Assembly (NCBI RefSeq): GCF_019049255.1
Contig: NZ_JAGMUJ010000130.1
Span: forward strand, 62,001 to 126,000
DNA length: 64,000 bases
DNA from: Streptomyces sp. AC558_RSS880
GTDB taxonomy: Bacteria > Actinomycetota > Actinomycetes > Streptomycetales > Streptomycetaceae
Direction: 5' to 3'
Part shown: piece after piece, positions 34,507 through 42,528 of the stretch
How positions within the stretch are numbered: the first letter of the stretch is position 1
Layout: each line of letters starts with the position of its first letter
Notes under the pieces: generated by a model
Databases searched by the model: none
What the model saw: only the letters and a program-made list of their open reading frames with translations
What the model was told of the DNA's origin: nothing
Position numbers and translations under genes: made by a program

Positions 34507-34932
34507 TCACACGACCGGCTCACCGACACCCAGCAGGTTGCCCTCGCTGTCGCGGAACCAGGCTCCGCGTTCGGCGCGGGCACCCTTGCTCGGGTAGTTG
34601 CCCTCGATGTCGGCGATGCCGTCGGTGGTGCGGAGCCCGGGCACGTCGACGTCTTCGAACACCACGCCGCGCCGCTTGAGTTCCGCCACGACGCCTTCGA
34701 TGTCGTCGACCTCGAACGCCATCTGGGTGAAGGTGCCCGAGGAGGCTCCCGTCGACCGGAAGAGCACGAAATCCGCGCCCGCGCACCGGTAGAGGAGCCC
34801 ACCGGGCCGTTCGTCGACGGGTTCCAGGCCGAGCCGTTCGGCGTAGAAGCGCCGGGCCCGGTCGAGGTCCTGGGCCGGCAGCCTGGTCGCCACGCGGGCC
34901 CGGGCCAGGGTGTTCTCGTCGTGTGCGTTCAT
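34507..34932 (-). CDS. VOC family (glyoxalase/bleomycin-resistance-like) protein
   Basis: A 141-aa single-domain VOC protein with two beta-alpha-beta-beta-beta units: RVATRLPAQDLDRARRFYAE starts unit 1, TQMAFEVDDIEGVVAELKRRG unit 2, and WFRDSEGNLLGVGE carries the usual C-terminal metal-side Glu. ATG at 34932 follows a GGAGG almost directly, which is tighter than normal, so a leaderless or slightly different start is possible. Reaction unknown; the family covers lyases, dioxygenases and antibiotic-binding proteins. Confidence 0.82.
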   Translation of the reverse strand: MNAHDENTLARARVATRLPAQDLDRARRFYAERLGLEPVDERPGGLLYRCAGADFVLFRSTGASSGTFTQMAFEVDDIEGVVAELKRRGVVFEDVDVPGLRTTDGIADIEGNYPSKGARAERGAWFRDSEGNLLGVGEPVV

Positions 34933-35071
34933 GCCTCCACTGTGCCGTGGGCGGCGGGCACATTCCGCGGCGCGCGGCGGAGGGGTACGCGGCTCGTCGC
35001 CATGACATCCCCAGGTGAGTGGGGGCCGATGACGGTTACCCGGCATCCGTGGCCGAGGAAGGGAGCGAGCC

Positions 35072-35725
35072 GTGCGATTCCAGAGCCGTGCGCATGCCGG
35101 ACAGGAGCTGGCCGTCAGAATGCTGGAGTGGGCGAGCAGCGGCGATCTCGCGAACGTGACCGTGCTGGCGCTGCCGCGCGGTGGTGTCCCGGTCGGGGCG
35201 GAGATCGCCCGGGCGATGCAGGTTCCCCTGGATGTGCTCGTGGTCCGCAGGATCGGGGTTCCCGGATCCCCCGAGGTGGGCATCGGGGCGATCGCCGGGG
35301 ACGACCCCCCGGTGTTCGACCGTACGGGAATGCGGGCCCTGGACCTCTCGGAGGACAAGCTCGGCCCTGAGGTGGCCCGGGCACGGGTCGAGCTGCACCG
35401 GCGGGAGCGGGTCTACCGCGGCGGGCGCCCCGCGCCGGAGGTCGGTGGTCACAGCATCGTGGTCGTGGACGACGGGCTGGCCACGGGCATCACCGCCCGT
35501 GCGGCCCTGCGGCACCTCCGGCGCGGCGATCCCCTGCGCCTGATCCTGGCGGTGCCGGTGTGCGGCCACGGGACCGCCGCGGCGCTGCGGGACGAGGCCG
35601 ACGACGTGGTCTCCCTGTACCAGCCGCAGCAGGTGCGGTCGGTCGGTGAGTGGTACGACGACTTCCACCGGGTCACCGACCAGGAAGTGCTGGACGCCCT
35701 GAGCGAGCTGCACCCGGCCGGCTAG
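35072..35725 (+). CDS. Phosphoribosyltransferase-family protein
   Basis: A 217-aa type-I PRTase fold. ALPRGGVPVGAEIARAM is the N-terminal PPi loop and SIVVVDDGLATGITARA the PRPP-binding motif with the two acidic residues. The group (about 210-220 aa, often beside dienelactone-hydrolase or stress genes in actinobacteria) has no defined substrate. GTG at 35072 is preceded by GGGAGCGAG. Its stop overlaps the converging LysR stop by 4 bp. Confidence 0.85.
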   Translation: MRFQSRAHAGQELAVRMLEWASSGDLANVTVLALPRGGVPVGAEIARAMQVPLDVLVVRRIGVPGSPEVGIGAIAGDDPPVFDRTGMRALDLSEDKLGPEVARARVELHRRERVYRGGRPAPEVGGHSIVVVDDGLATGITARAALRHLRRGDPLRLILAVPVCGHGTAAALRDEADDVVSLYQPQQVRSVGEWYDDFHRVTDQEVLDALSELHPAG

Positions 35726-36630
35726 ACACCGTCCCGCGGCTCCCGGCCGACCGTGGCCAGGAGGTTGGCGACCAGGGGGTTCGGGTCGTCCGTCCGCCAG
35801 GCGACGGCGACCCGGGTGCGGACGGTACCGGGCGCGACGGCACGGAAGGCGACGCCCTCGAGGCGGATGCGCCGGATGCTCGCCGGGGCCAGGGAGACAC
35901 CGAGGCCGGTTTCCACCAGGGCGCAGACGGTCTGCCACTCCACCGCGTGCTGGACGATCCGGGGGGTGAAACCCGCCTCGGCGCACAGGCCGGTGATCCG
36001 GTCGTGGAGCCGTGGGCCCACGGCGCGGGGCAGGAGCACGAACGGCGAGTCCGCCAGCCGGGCCACTTCCACGGTCCGCCGGGCGGCGAGCGGGTGGGCC
36101 GCGGGCAGGACGGCCACGAACGGCTCGGTCAGGACGGTCTCGAAGCCGAGTCCGGTCTCGTCCGTGGGCGGCTCGCGCAGCAGGCCGATGTCGATCGACT
36201 TCTCGTGCAGGGCGGTGATCTGCGGTGCGGTGGTCATCTCGCGGATGTCCAGCTCCACGTCGGGATACCGCTGCCGGAAGGTGCGCAGCAGGCCGGGCAG
36301 GACCGTCAGGGCGAGGGAGGCGGCGAAGCCGATCCGCAGGCGGCCGGACCGGCCGCTCCCGGCGGCCCGGGCGGCGGACAGGCCGTCCGTGAGGTCGGCC
36401 AGGGCCCGCCGGACGGCCGGGAGCAGTTCGCGTCCGGCCGGGGTGAGGGTGACGCGTCCCGGTCCGCGGTGGAACAGCGGATGGCCCACCTTGTCCTCGA
36501 GGCGGCGGATCTGCTGGCTCAGCGGTGGCTGGGCGATGCCGAGCCGGGCGGCCGCGTGACCGAAGTGCAGTTCCTCGGCGAGGACGAGGAAGGCGTGCAG
36601 CTGCGGCAGGGGAAGCTCCGGGCGTGTCAT
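35722..36630 (-). CDS. LysR family transcriptional regulator
   Basis: A 302-aa LysR regulator with an N-terminal winged HTH (LHFGHAAARLGIAQPPLSQQIR) and a two-lobed effector domain beginning LRIGFAASLALTVLPGLL. It is divergent from the RidA-like gene with only 72 bp between starts, the usual arrangement for a LysR protein and its target. A 9-bp inverted repeat spans the gap. Effector unknown. Confidence 0.92.
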   Translation of the reverse strand: MTRPELPLPQLHAFLVLAEELHFGHAAARLGIAQPPLSQQIRRLEDKVGHPLFHRGPGRVTLTPAGRELLPAVRRALADLTDGLSAARAAGSGRSGRLRIGFAASLALTVLPGLLRTFRQRYPDVELDIREMTTAPQITALHEKSIDIGLLREPPTDETGLGFETVLTEPFVAVLPAAHPLAARRTVEVARLADSPFVLLPRAVGPRLHDRITGLCAEAGFTPRIVQHAVEWQTVCALVETGLGVSLAPASIRRIRLEGVAFRAVAPGTVRTRVAVAWRTDDPNPLVANLLATVGREPRDGV

Positions 36631-36675
36631 ACGTCCAGAGATATCAGGTCGTCACCGTTGCCGTATTGGACGTAT
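36629..36675. promoter_or_regulatory. Inverted repeat in the LysR/RidA divergent promoter
   Basis: ATACGTCCA (36629-36637) and its exact complement TGGACGTAT (36667-36675), centres about 38 bp apart, flank the intergenic core. Spacing of nearly four helical turns fits two LysR dimer contacts. Confidence 0.5.
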
Positions 36676-36702
36676 CGGAGCTGGTCACCTAGCGTGCGGC
36701 GT

Positions 36703-37092
36703 ATGACGGAACGACGTACGGTCCTCAGCGGCTCGACGTTCGAGGAGCAGATCGGTTACGCCCGCGCCGTGGTCCACGGCGACGGGGTGCACGTGTCCGG
36801 GACGACCGGGTTCGACTACGCCACCATGACCATCTCCGACGACGTGGTGGAGCAGGCCGAGCAGTGCCTGCGCAACATCGGGGCCGCGCTGACCGAGGCG
36901 GGGTGCACCTTCGCCGACGTGGTGCGGGTGCGTTATCTGCTGCCCGACCGGGCCGACTTCGAGCCGTGCTGGCCGGTTCTGCGCCGCTGTTTCGGCGACG
37001 TCCGGCCGGCCGCCACCATGCTCGTGTGCGGTCTCGCCGACCCCCGGATGAAGATCGAGATCGAGGTGTACGCGCAGCGATCGGCACGGTGA
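36703..37092 (+). CDS. RidA family (YjgF/YER057c/UK114) protein
   Basis: A 129-aa RidA-fold protein: VHVSGTTGFDY, EQAEQCLRNIGAALTEAGC and the C-terminal KIEIEVYAQR. In family enzymes the Arg near the C-terminus (VRVRYLLPD region) and the final Glu hydrolyse imine or enamine intermediates; here VRYLL keeps an Arg, but the closing IEVYA departs slightly from the IEIEAVA form, so the Rid subtype is unclear. No clear Shine-Dalgarno before ATG 36703. Probably regulated by the divergent LysR protein. Confidence 0.85.
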   Translation: MTERRTVLSGSTFEEQIGYARAVVHGDGVHVSGTTGFDYATMTISDDVVEQAEQCLRNIGAALTEAGCTFADVVRVRYLLPDRADFEPCWPVLRRCFGDVRPAATMLVCGLADPRMKIEIEVYAQRSAR

Positions 37093-37116
37093 CGGCCGGC
37101 CCGGGGTCCCCGGCGT

Positions 37117-37914
37117 TCAGCTCTCGGCCGGGGTGAGCACCACGAAGTCCGCGTCGAAGGGGTCGAGACAGACGGCCATGCGGCCGACGCCCTCCGCGTC
37201 GACCGGCCCCATCTGCACGCTTCCGCCGTTCGCGGTGACCTCGGCCACCGCGGCGTCGCAGTCGGTGACGTTGAAGACCGGGTGCCAGTACGGCCGTCCG
37301 CCCGCCAGGGCGAGGTCCTCCTTGCCGACCTCCATGAGGCCGCCGTGCATCCGCTCCTCGGGCAGCCCGGCCGGGGTGATCAGGGTGTAGGTGCCCTCGC
37401 CGCCCGGCATCTCCATGTCGCTGAACCGCCAGCCGAGGACCCCTCCGTAGAACTCCTTCGCGGCCGCCGCGTCGCTCGTGTACAGCTCGGTCCAGGACAG
37501 TGAGCCCGGCTGGTCCACCAGGTCGACGCCCTTGCTCTCCCCCGGCTGCCAGACGGCGAACTGGCCGCCCAGCGGGTCGCTGTACTGTGCCATCCGGCCC
37601 CATTGTTCGAGGTCCATCGGCGCCACCCGCACGGTGCCGCCGGCGCGCTCCACCGCCTGGGTCGTGGCGTCCGCGTCGGCGACGGTGTAGTAGATCATCC
37701 AGGCCGGACGCGCTCCCTCCTCGGTGAGCTTGCCGAGGCCGGCGACCATCTTGCCGTCCTTGCGGAACATCCCGCCCTCCATGTCCTCCCCGTCCCCCAT
37801 GGGCTCGTAGTCCCAGCCGAGGACCGCGCCGTAGAAGGCAGCGGCGGCCCGGACGTCGGGGGACCCGAGGTCGAGCATGCAGGGGGAGCCGGGGGCGAAG
37901 TCAGTGGTGATCAC
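37117..37914 (-). CDS. Two-domain VOC protein
   Basis: A 265-aa protein made of two VOC modules. Module 1: PCMLDLGSPDVRAAAAFYG to DPLGGQFAVWQPGE; module 2: SWTELYTSDAAAAKEFYGG to DPFDADFVVLTPAES. Such duplicated proteins are often annotated as hydroxylases or glyoxalases, without proof. The GTG start at 37914 follows AAAGGA by 8 nt; the frame is open upstream but that region reads as decayed DNA. Confidence 0.85.
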   Translation of the reverse strand: MITTDFAPGSPCMLDLGSPDVRAAAAFYGAVLGWDYEPMGDGEDMEGGMFRKDGKMVAGLGKLTEEGARPAWMIYYTVADADATTQAVERAGGTVRVAPMDLEQWGRMAQYSDPLGGQFAVWQPGESKGVDLVDQPGSLSWTELYTSDAAAAKEFYGGVLGWRFSDMEMPGGEGTYTLITPAGLPEERMHGGLMEVGKEDLALAGGRPYWHPVFNVTDCDAAVAEVTANGGSVQMGPVDAEGVGRMAVCLDPFDADFVVLTPAES

Positions 37915-38134
37915 CGCGATGTCCTTTCGCAGATTCCCTTTGGCCTCAGCGTGCCACCGGGCACTGACACTCGCCCTCCGGGCGTTCGGGGGCTGTTCCT
38001 CGTCTGCCGCTCCGCGTGTGGTGCGGGGCAGCACGAGCCGGGAGGGACGGACGGCGTCGCGGTAGATCTTGTGGGTGACGGGGCGGCCCACCGGCAGGTG
38101 GAAGCTGAACAGCGTGCCCCCGCGCCCGGCGGGC
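37915..38134 (-). other. Non-coding stretch, possibly decayed kinase tail
   Basis: No complete gene. On the minus strand a short piece reads GRGGTLFSFHLPVG, which resembles the last strand of a histidine-kinase ATPase domain, but it is too short to be sure. It lies beside the MFS remnant and may be the same decay event. Confidence 0.2.
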
Positions 38135-38540
38135 ATGGCCGGCGCCACCACCGACATGCTGCGCGACCTCGGCTTCACGCTCGGCTCCGTCGTCGTCGGC
38201 GCGGTCGTCCTCAGTGGCGTGGGGTCGGCGTTCACGGCGAGCCTGTCGGGCGCGGACCTGACGCCCGGGCAGGCGTCCACGGCGGACGAGACCGCCCGGG
38301 CGGGCGGGCCGATCGCGGTGAACAGCCTGCCGCCCGGCGCACGGGCTCGCCCCGGACGCCCTGGGCAGCGGCTTCGGCACGGCCTGCCCGGTGTGCGGCG
38401 CGGCGGCGGCCGTCGCCGCGGCCCTGACCGCCTTCGGCATGATCGGGATCCGCGCCCGTCACTCCTCGGCGGACGAGACGTCCGGTGTCCTGCCGTCCGC
38501 GCCGGACGACAGGACACCGGACCCGGCCGTCGCGCGCTAA
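38135..38540 (+). pseudogene. C-terminal fragment of a DHA2-type MFS exporter, frameshifted
   Basis: The plus strand reads TTDMLRDLGFTLGSVVVGAV, then AGGPIAVNSLPPG in one frame. After about 38345 it continues in another frame as GFGTACPVCGAAAAVAAALT and GIRARHSSADETSGVLPS to a TAA at 38540. Together this is the last two helices and tail of an EmrB/QacA-type exporter. The rest of the gene is absent. Its stop overlaps the next convergent gene by 4 bp. Confidence 0.65.
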
Positions 38541-41500
38541 CTCAGCGGTTCGATACGGATGTTGCGGTAACGGACCTTGTTGCCGTGGTCCTGCAGCCGG
38601 ATGGCTCCGGCGGCGGGACCCTCGGCGATCCCGCCGCCCGTCGGGCCGTCGACGGTCACGTTGTCGTGGATCTTCTTGCCGTTCCACACCACGGTGACCC
38701 GCGCGTCCGACGTCTTGTCGCCCTCGGCGTCGTAGCGCGCCGCGTGGAAGACGATGTCGTACGACTGCCAGGTCTCGGGTGCCCGCGCGGCGTTCACGTC
38801 GGGGGCCTTCTTCAGATAGATCGCTCCCGCTTCGTTGGTGTCGGGTGTGGTGTCGCCGTAGGAGTCCAGGATCTGGAGCTCATAGCGGTCCTGGAGGTAG
38901 ACGCCGCTGTTGGCGCGGTCCTGCCCCGTCACGTCCGGGGGCAGCTTCGGCAGCCAGTACTCCACGTGCAGCTTGAAGTCGTCGTAGCTGTTCTTGGTGC
39001 GGATGTCCCCGCAGCAGACCTCCATCGCGCCGTCGGTGACGGGCCACTCGACGGGGCGCCCGTCGGTGTGCTGCCACCGGTCGAGGCCGTCGCCGTCGAA
39101 CAGGGTGACCGGGCTGCCGTGCCGGTCGACGGCGAGGAGGTCGAGGTTGACGTGGCCGGTGTCGCCCTCGTCGTACCGGTAGGCGATGCTGTTGTGCCCG
39201 GCGCGCAGCCTCAGGGCCTCGGTCTGGGTCGACCAGGTGTCCCAGTCGCCGGTGCTGCGGAACTCGGTCTGCTTCACCTTCCGTCCGTTGACGTACAGGG
39301 AGAGGGACTTGGTGCCCCGGAACGGGTCGGGGCCGTTGGAGTAGCGCAGCCCCAGGTCGTACGTTCCGCTCCTGCGCACGTCGACGTCGAAGGTCGTCGT
39401 GGCGCCCTGGGTGCCGTACCGGTCGACGAATCCGCTGCCGGAGTAGCCCCGGTGGTCCGTGTTGACGCCGGCCGCTCCGGTGAGGGACGCCTCCTCGGCC
39501 TCGTACAGCGGGCCCGGTTCGGGCTGCTTGCCCGGCATGGCGTTGAGCGTGTACCAGGCCTCCGTGCTCCACAGGGTCTCGCCCGACGCCGAGCTGAACG
39601 GGCGCGGGGAGCGCAGGTGCACGACGCGGCCCGGCTTGAGTCCCTCGACGGCCAGGGTCACCTTCCTGCGGTCGTCCGACAGTTTCGCCGAGGTCACCTC
39701 CAGGGTCTCCTCGGCGATCTTGGGGCCGCCGTAGTCGCGCGTCGGGGTGTAGCGCCACTGCTCGGCCTCGTAGTGGCTGACAAGGTTGTCAGCGGTTTCC
39801 TGCGACAGGGGCTGGGTGTACTCCAGCTCGAAGCCGCCCTTCTTCACCCGCATGGCCTGGATGTCGAAGGTGTTGCCGCCGTTCGGCGTCAGCTTCTGGA
39901 GGCCGTACCTGAGCTTGCCCTCCTGGCCCCAGTTGCCGTCCGCTCCCAGACCGCCCGCGTAGATCGCGCCGTCGGGGCCCATGGTGATCCGGTTGACGCC
40001 GGCCTCGAGGCCCTGGGTGAAGCGGAAGACCGCGCCCTGGTACTGGCCCTTGACCTTCTCCAGGTAGGCACGCTGGAGACCGCCGTAGGTGACGTCGCCG
40101 AACAGCATCTGCCCCTTGAACCTGCCCTTGGTCAGGTAGAGCGGTGTGCTGGGCGAGTTGGCGATCTCGTTCTGCGGGAGCCAGAGCACCGGCTGGGTCA
40201 CCGGCTCGGAGTCGAAGGGGCCCGCGGGGTTGGTGTAGTGGTTGAAGAAGCGGTCCTGCTTGATGTGGACCAGCTTCGACGAGGGGAGCCAGCCGCCCTG
40301 GTTGTCGGTGGCGAAGATGTCGCCGCCGGGGCCCCAGCCGATGCCGTTCGGGGTGCGCAGACCACCGGCTATGTAACTGACCTTGCCGGTCTTTTTGTTG
40401 ACCTTGATGGTCGCGCCGCGGCCGGGTGCGGGCTGCGGGTCCGTGGTGGCGCCGCCGTAGTTGATGGCGACGGACAGGTTCAGGTAGAAGTAGCCCTTGC
40501 TGTACAGCAGCCCGAAGGCGAACTCGTGGAAGTTGCCGCCGTAGGGCCAGGTGGCGATCGTCTTGGACTTGTCCATGAAGCCGTCGCCGTCGCTGTCGCC
40601 CAGCTCCGTCAGCTCGTGCTTCTGGGAGACGAAGACGGTGCCGTCGACGACCTTGAGGCCCATCGGCTCCTTGAGGCCCTCGGCGATCTTCGTGGCCTTC
40701 ACCTTGTCCGGGCCCGTGGTGCCGGTGACCTCGTCCATGACGTAGACCTCGCCGGCGGTGTTGTCGGTGCCGCCCCAGGTGCTCACCACCAGACGGCCGT
40801 CGGGCAGCCAGTCCATGCCGGTGACCTGCGGTTCGAAGCCCTCGGGGCGCAGGTCGGTGAGGGTGTGGTCGGGGCGCACCGAGTTGAGCGGGAGGCCGTC
40901 GCCGGGCGAGTCGCGGAAGCCCTCGCACTCCTTGCGGCCCGGGGCGGTGACCCGGACCACTCCGGCGTCGGTGCTCAGCGCCGTGTTCGGCACGGTCGCG
41001 AAGCCGTCGGCGCCCGGGGGCTGCCAGGCGAGGTTGAGCACCTGATCGCCGCCGCGCTCGAAGTGGTCGATGCGCAACGCGTGCATGCCCTCGGTGAGCT
41101 GGACGGCGCCGTCCTTGGGTTCGGCACCGTGCAGCCCGTCGTGGTCGATGACCAGCTGGTCGTCGATCAGCAGCCGTGAGCCGTCGTCACTGGTCAGCCG
41201 GAAGGTGTACGAACCGTCGGCCGGTACGTGGATGTTGCCGGTGACCTGGGTGACGAAGTTGTCGCCGAACCCGCCGAAGTCGCCGGTCGTGCTCCAGTCG
41301 ACGGTCGGCATCAACTTGTCGACGTTGGGGGTCTGTCCGGGCTTGAGCGTGCAGATCTTCTCGAGCGGGACCTGCACGTCGAAGACGCGCAGGGTGACAC
41401 CGGGCTCCTGCGGCGGCACGTCGGCCTGTGGTGCGGAGCCCGGTCGGGCCGATGCCAGGGGAGCCCCCCAGAGCCCGCCCGCGACGAACGCCCCGACGAG

Positions 41501-41548
41501 CAGTCCCGTCAGGGATCTTCGGGCGCGCCGGTACAGCCGTGCGTCCAT
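38537..41548 (-). CDS. Secreted PA14 / sugar-dehydrogenase-like propeller / CBM / DUF1080 protein
   Basis: About 1,003 aa. Tat-like leader (RRARRSLTG) and signal peptide ending ASARPG; PA14 (about 75-215); a six-bladed glucose/sorbosone-dehydrogenase-like propeller (about 235-600, with FEPQVTGMDWLPDGRLVV and LRTPNGIGWGPGGDIFATDN); a CBM6/35-like domain (about 690-830, EAEEASLTGAAGVNTDHRGY); and a C-terminal DUF1080 3-keto-disaccharide-hydrolase domain (about 830-1003, LFDGDGLDRWQHTDG). AGGAGGA before ATG 41548 fixes the start. Two ATC|GAT boxes upstream suggest LacI-A control. Role in oxidative cleavage of glycans is inferred. Confidence 0.85.
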   Translation of the reverse strand: MDARLYRRARRSLTGLLVGAFVAGGLWGAPLASARPGSAPQADVPPQEPGVTLRVFDVQVPLEKICTLKPGQTPNVDKLMPTVDWSTTGDFGGFGDNFVTQVTGNIHVPADGSYTFRLTSDDGSRLLIDDQLVIDHDGLHGAEPKDGAVQLTEGMHALRIDHFERGGDQVLNLAWQPPGADGFATVPNTALSTDAGVVRVTAPGRKECEGFRDSPGDGLPLNSVRPDHTLTDLRPEGFEPQVTGMDWLPDGRLVVSTWGGTDNTAGEVYVMDEVTGTTGPDKVKATKIAEGLKEPMGLKVVDGTVFVSQKHELTELGDSDGDGFMDKSKTIATWPYGGNFHEFAFGLLYSKGYFYLNLSVAINYGGATTDPQPAPGRGATIKVNKKTGKVSYIAGGLRTPNGIGWGPGGDIFATDNQGGWLPSSKLVHIKQDRFFNHYTNPAGPFDSEPVTQPVLWLPQNEIANSPSTPLYLTKGRFKGQMLFGDVTYGGLQRAYLEKVKGQYQGAVFRFTQGLEAGVNRITMGPDGAIYAGGLGADGNWGQEGKLRYGLQKLTPNGGNTFDIQAMRVKKGGFELEYTQPLSQETADNLVSHYEAEQWRYTPTRDYGGPKIAEETLEVTSAKLSDDRRKVTLAVEGLKPGRVVHLRSPRPFSSASGETLWSTEAWYTLNAMPGKQPEPGPLYEAEEASLTGAAGVNTDHRGYSGSGFVDRYGTQGATTTFDVDVRRSGTYDLGLRYSNGPDPFRGTKSLSLYVNGRKVKQTEFRSTGDWDTWSTQTEALRLRAGHNSIAYRYDEGDTGHVNLDLLAVDRHGSPVTLFDGDGLDRWQHTDGRPVEWPVTDGAMEVCCGDIRTKNSYDDFKLHVEYWLPKLPPDVTGQDRANSGVYLQDRYELQILDSYGDTTPDTNEAGAIYLKKAPDVNAARAPETWQSYDIVFHAARYDAEGDKTSDARVTVVWNGKKIHDNVTVDGPTGGGIAEGPAAGAIRLQDHGNKVRYRNIRIEPLS

Positions 41549-41660
41549 GCTTCCTCCTGCTGAGTCGACCGGAGGGCCGGATAACTCCGGTGCCGAATGG
41601 CGAACCGCCAACGGTTGCGGCCGACACGCTAGGAGACTTCTGCTCAACTCGTCCATACTT

Positions 41661-41674
41661 TGTCATCGATGAGT
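41661..41674. promoter_or_regulatory. Weak ATC|GAT box before the PA14/propeller gene
   Basis: TGTCATC|GATGAGT has a 10-bp palindromic core TCATCGATGA, 113 bp before the start at 41548. On the minus strand it sits between a TTGAAC and a TATGGA, a possible promoter pair with a short spacer. Confidence 0.45.
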
Positions 41675-41697
41675 TCAAAGTCCTTCGAGTGGGCAGC

Positions 41698-41711
41698 ATT
41701 CATCGATGTAA
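41698..41711. promoter_or_regulatory. ATC|GAT box, second copy
   Basis: ATTCATC|GATGTAA: the right half is identical to the 8849 half-site. It lies 37 bp from the preceding box, centre to centre, about 3.5 helical turns, in the gap between the methyltransferase and PA14/propeller genes. Paired sites at such spacing allow cooperative repressor binding. Confidence 0.6.
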
Positions 41712-41738
41712 TGGGTGTGCCGCGGGACGGGTGTGCGG

Positions 41739-42482
41739 TTACGAGGAGGGCGGGATGCGGTAGACGGACACGTGGGAACGCGACTCGGCGGTGAACGCGG
41801 CGCCGTCCCAGTCCGCGTGCCTGGACTCCAGCTCGAAACCGGCCAGTTGGGCCATGAGGTCGAGTTCGGCCGGCCAGATGTAGCGGTGCGGGCTGCGGAA
41901 CAGCTGCGCCTGCCGGCTGTCGTCGAAGTGGAAGTGGTGCGACACGACGTGCTGGCGCAGGGTGTCGTAGGTGTCCAGGGCGATGTACCCGGACTCGGAC
42001 TGCCAGACCGTGGCCGCCTGGCCCGGTGGCAGTTTGCGCAGCTCGGGCACCCAGAGCTCGATCACGAACCGGCCGCCGGGGCCGAGGTGACGGGCGGCGT
42101 TGCGGAAGCACTCGACCTGCTCGGCCTGGGTGAGCAGATTGGAGATGGTGTTGAAGACGAGGTAGACGAGGGTGTACTCCCCGGGGGCGGCGGTGGTCGC
42201 CATGTCGCCGATGATCACGGGGATCGTCGCCTCGTCGGCCTTGGTGCGCAGTTGCTCCACCATCGGCCGGGACAACTCGATGCCGGTGACGGGGACTCCG
42301 CTCCCGGCGAGCGGAACGGCCACCCGGCCCGTGCCGATGGCGAACTCGAGGGCCGCCCCGCCCTCGGCGAGCCGGGCGAGGCGGTCCACGGTCGGTTCCA
42401 GCACCTCGGGCGCGAACATTCCGGTGCCGGACGTGTCATAGCGCTGGGCGGCGTCAGCGTCCCAGATGTCCTCTTGTTCCAT
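41739..42482 (-). CDS. Class I SAM-dependent methyltransferase
   Basis: A 247-aa Rossmann-fold methyltransferase. Motif I reads ALEFAIGTGRVAVPLA, followed by GIELSRPMVEQLRTKA and VIIGDMATT. The C-terminal half (HRYIWPAELDLMAQLAGFEL) is typical of small-molecule methyltransferases. Substrate unknown. It precedes the PA14/propeller gene on the same strand, 190 bp away with two LacI-type boxes between, and follows another methyltransferase gene, 46 bp apart, so the two methyltransferases may be cotranscribed. Confidence 0.87.
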   Translation of the reverse strand: MEQEDIWDADAAQRYDTSGTGMFAPEVLEPTVDRLARLAEGGAALEFAIGTGRVAVPLAGSGVPVTGIELSRPMVEQLRTKADEATIPVIIGDMATTAAPGEYTLVYLVFNTISNLLTQAEQVECFRNAARHLGPGGRFVIELWVPELRKLPPGQAATVWQSESGYIALDTYDTLRQHVVSHHFHFDDSRQAQLFRSPHRYIWPAELDLMAQLAGFELESRHADWDGAAFTAESRSHVSVYRIPPSS

Positions 42483-42528
42483 TCCGTCAACGCTCGCCGC
42501 CGGAGCCGGTGTTGTCCAGCGAATTACG

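Noticed and set aside
41592..41616. CCAACGGTTG as an AAC|GTT box before the PA14/propeller gene
   Set aside because: The centre is AACGGTT, one base longer than the operator core, and the flanks do not match either code.
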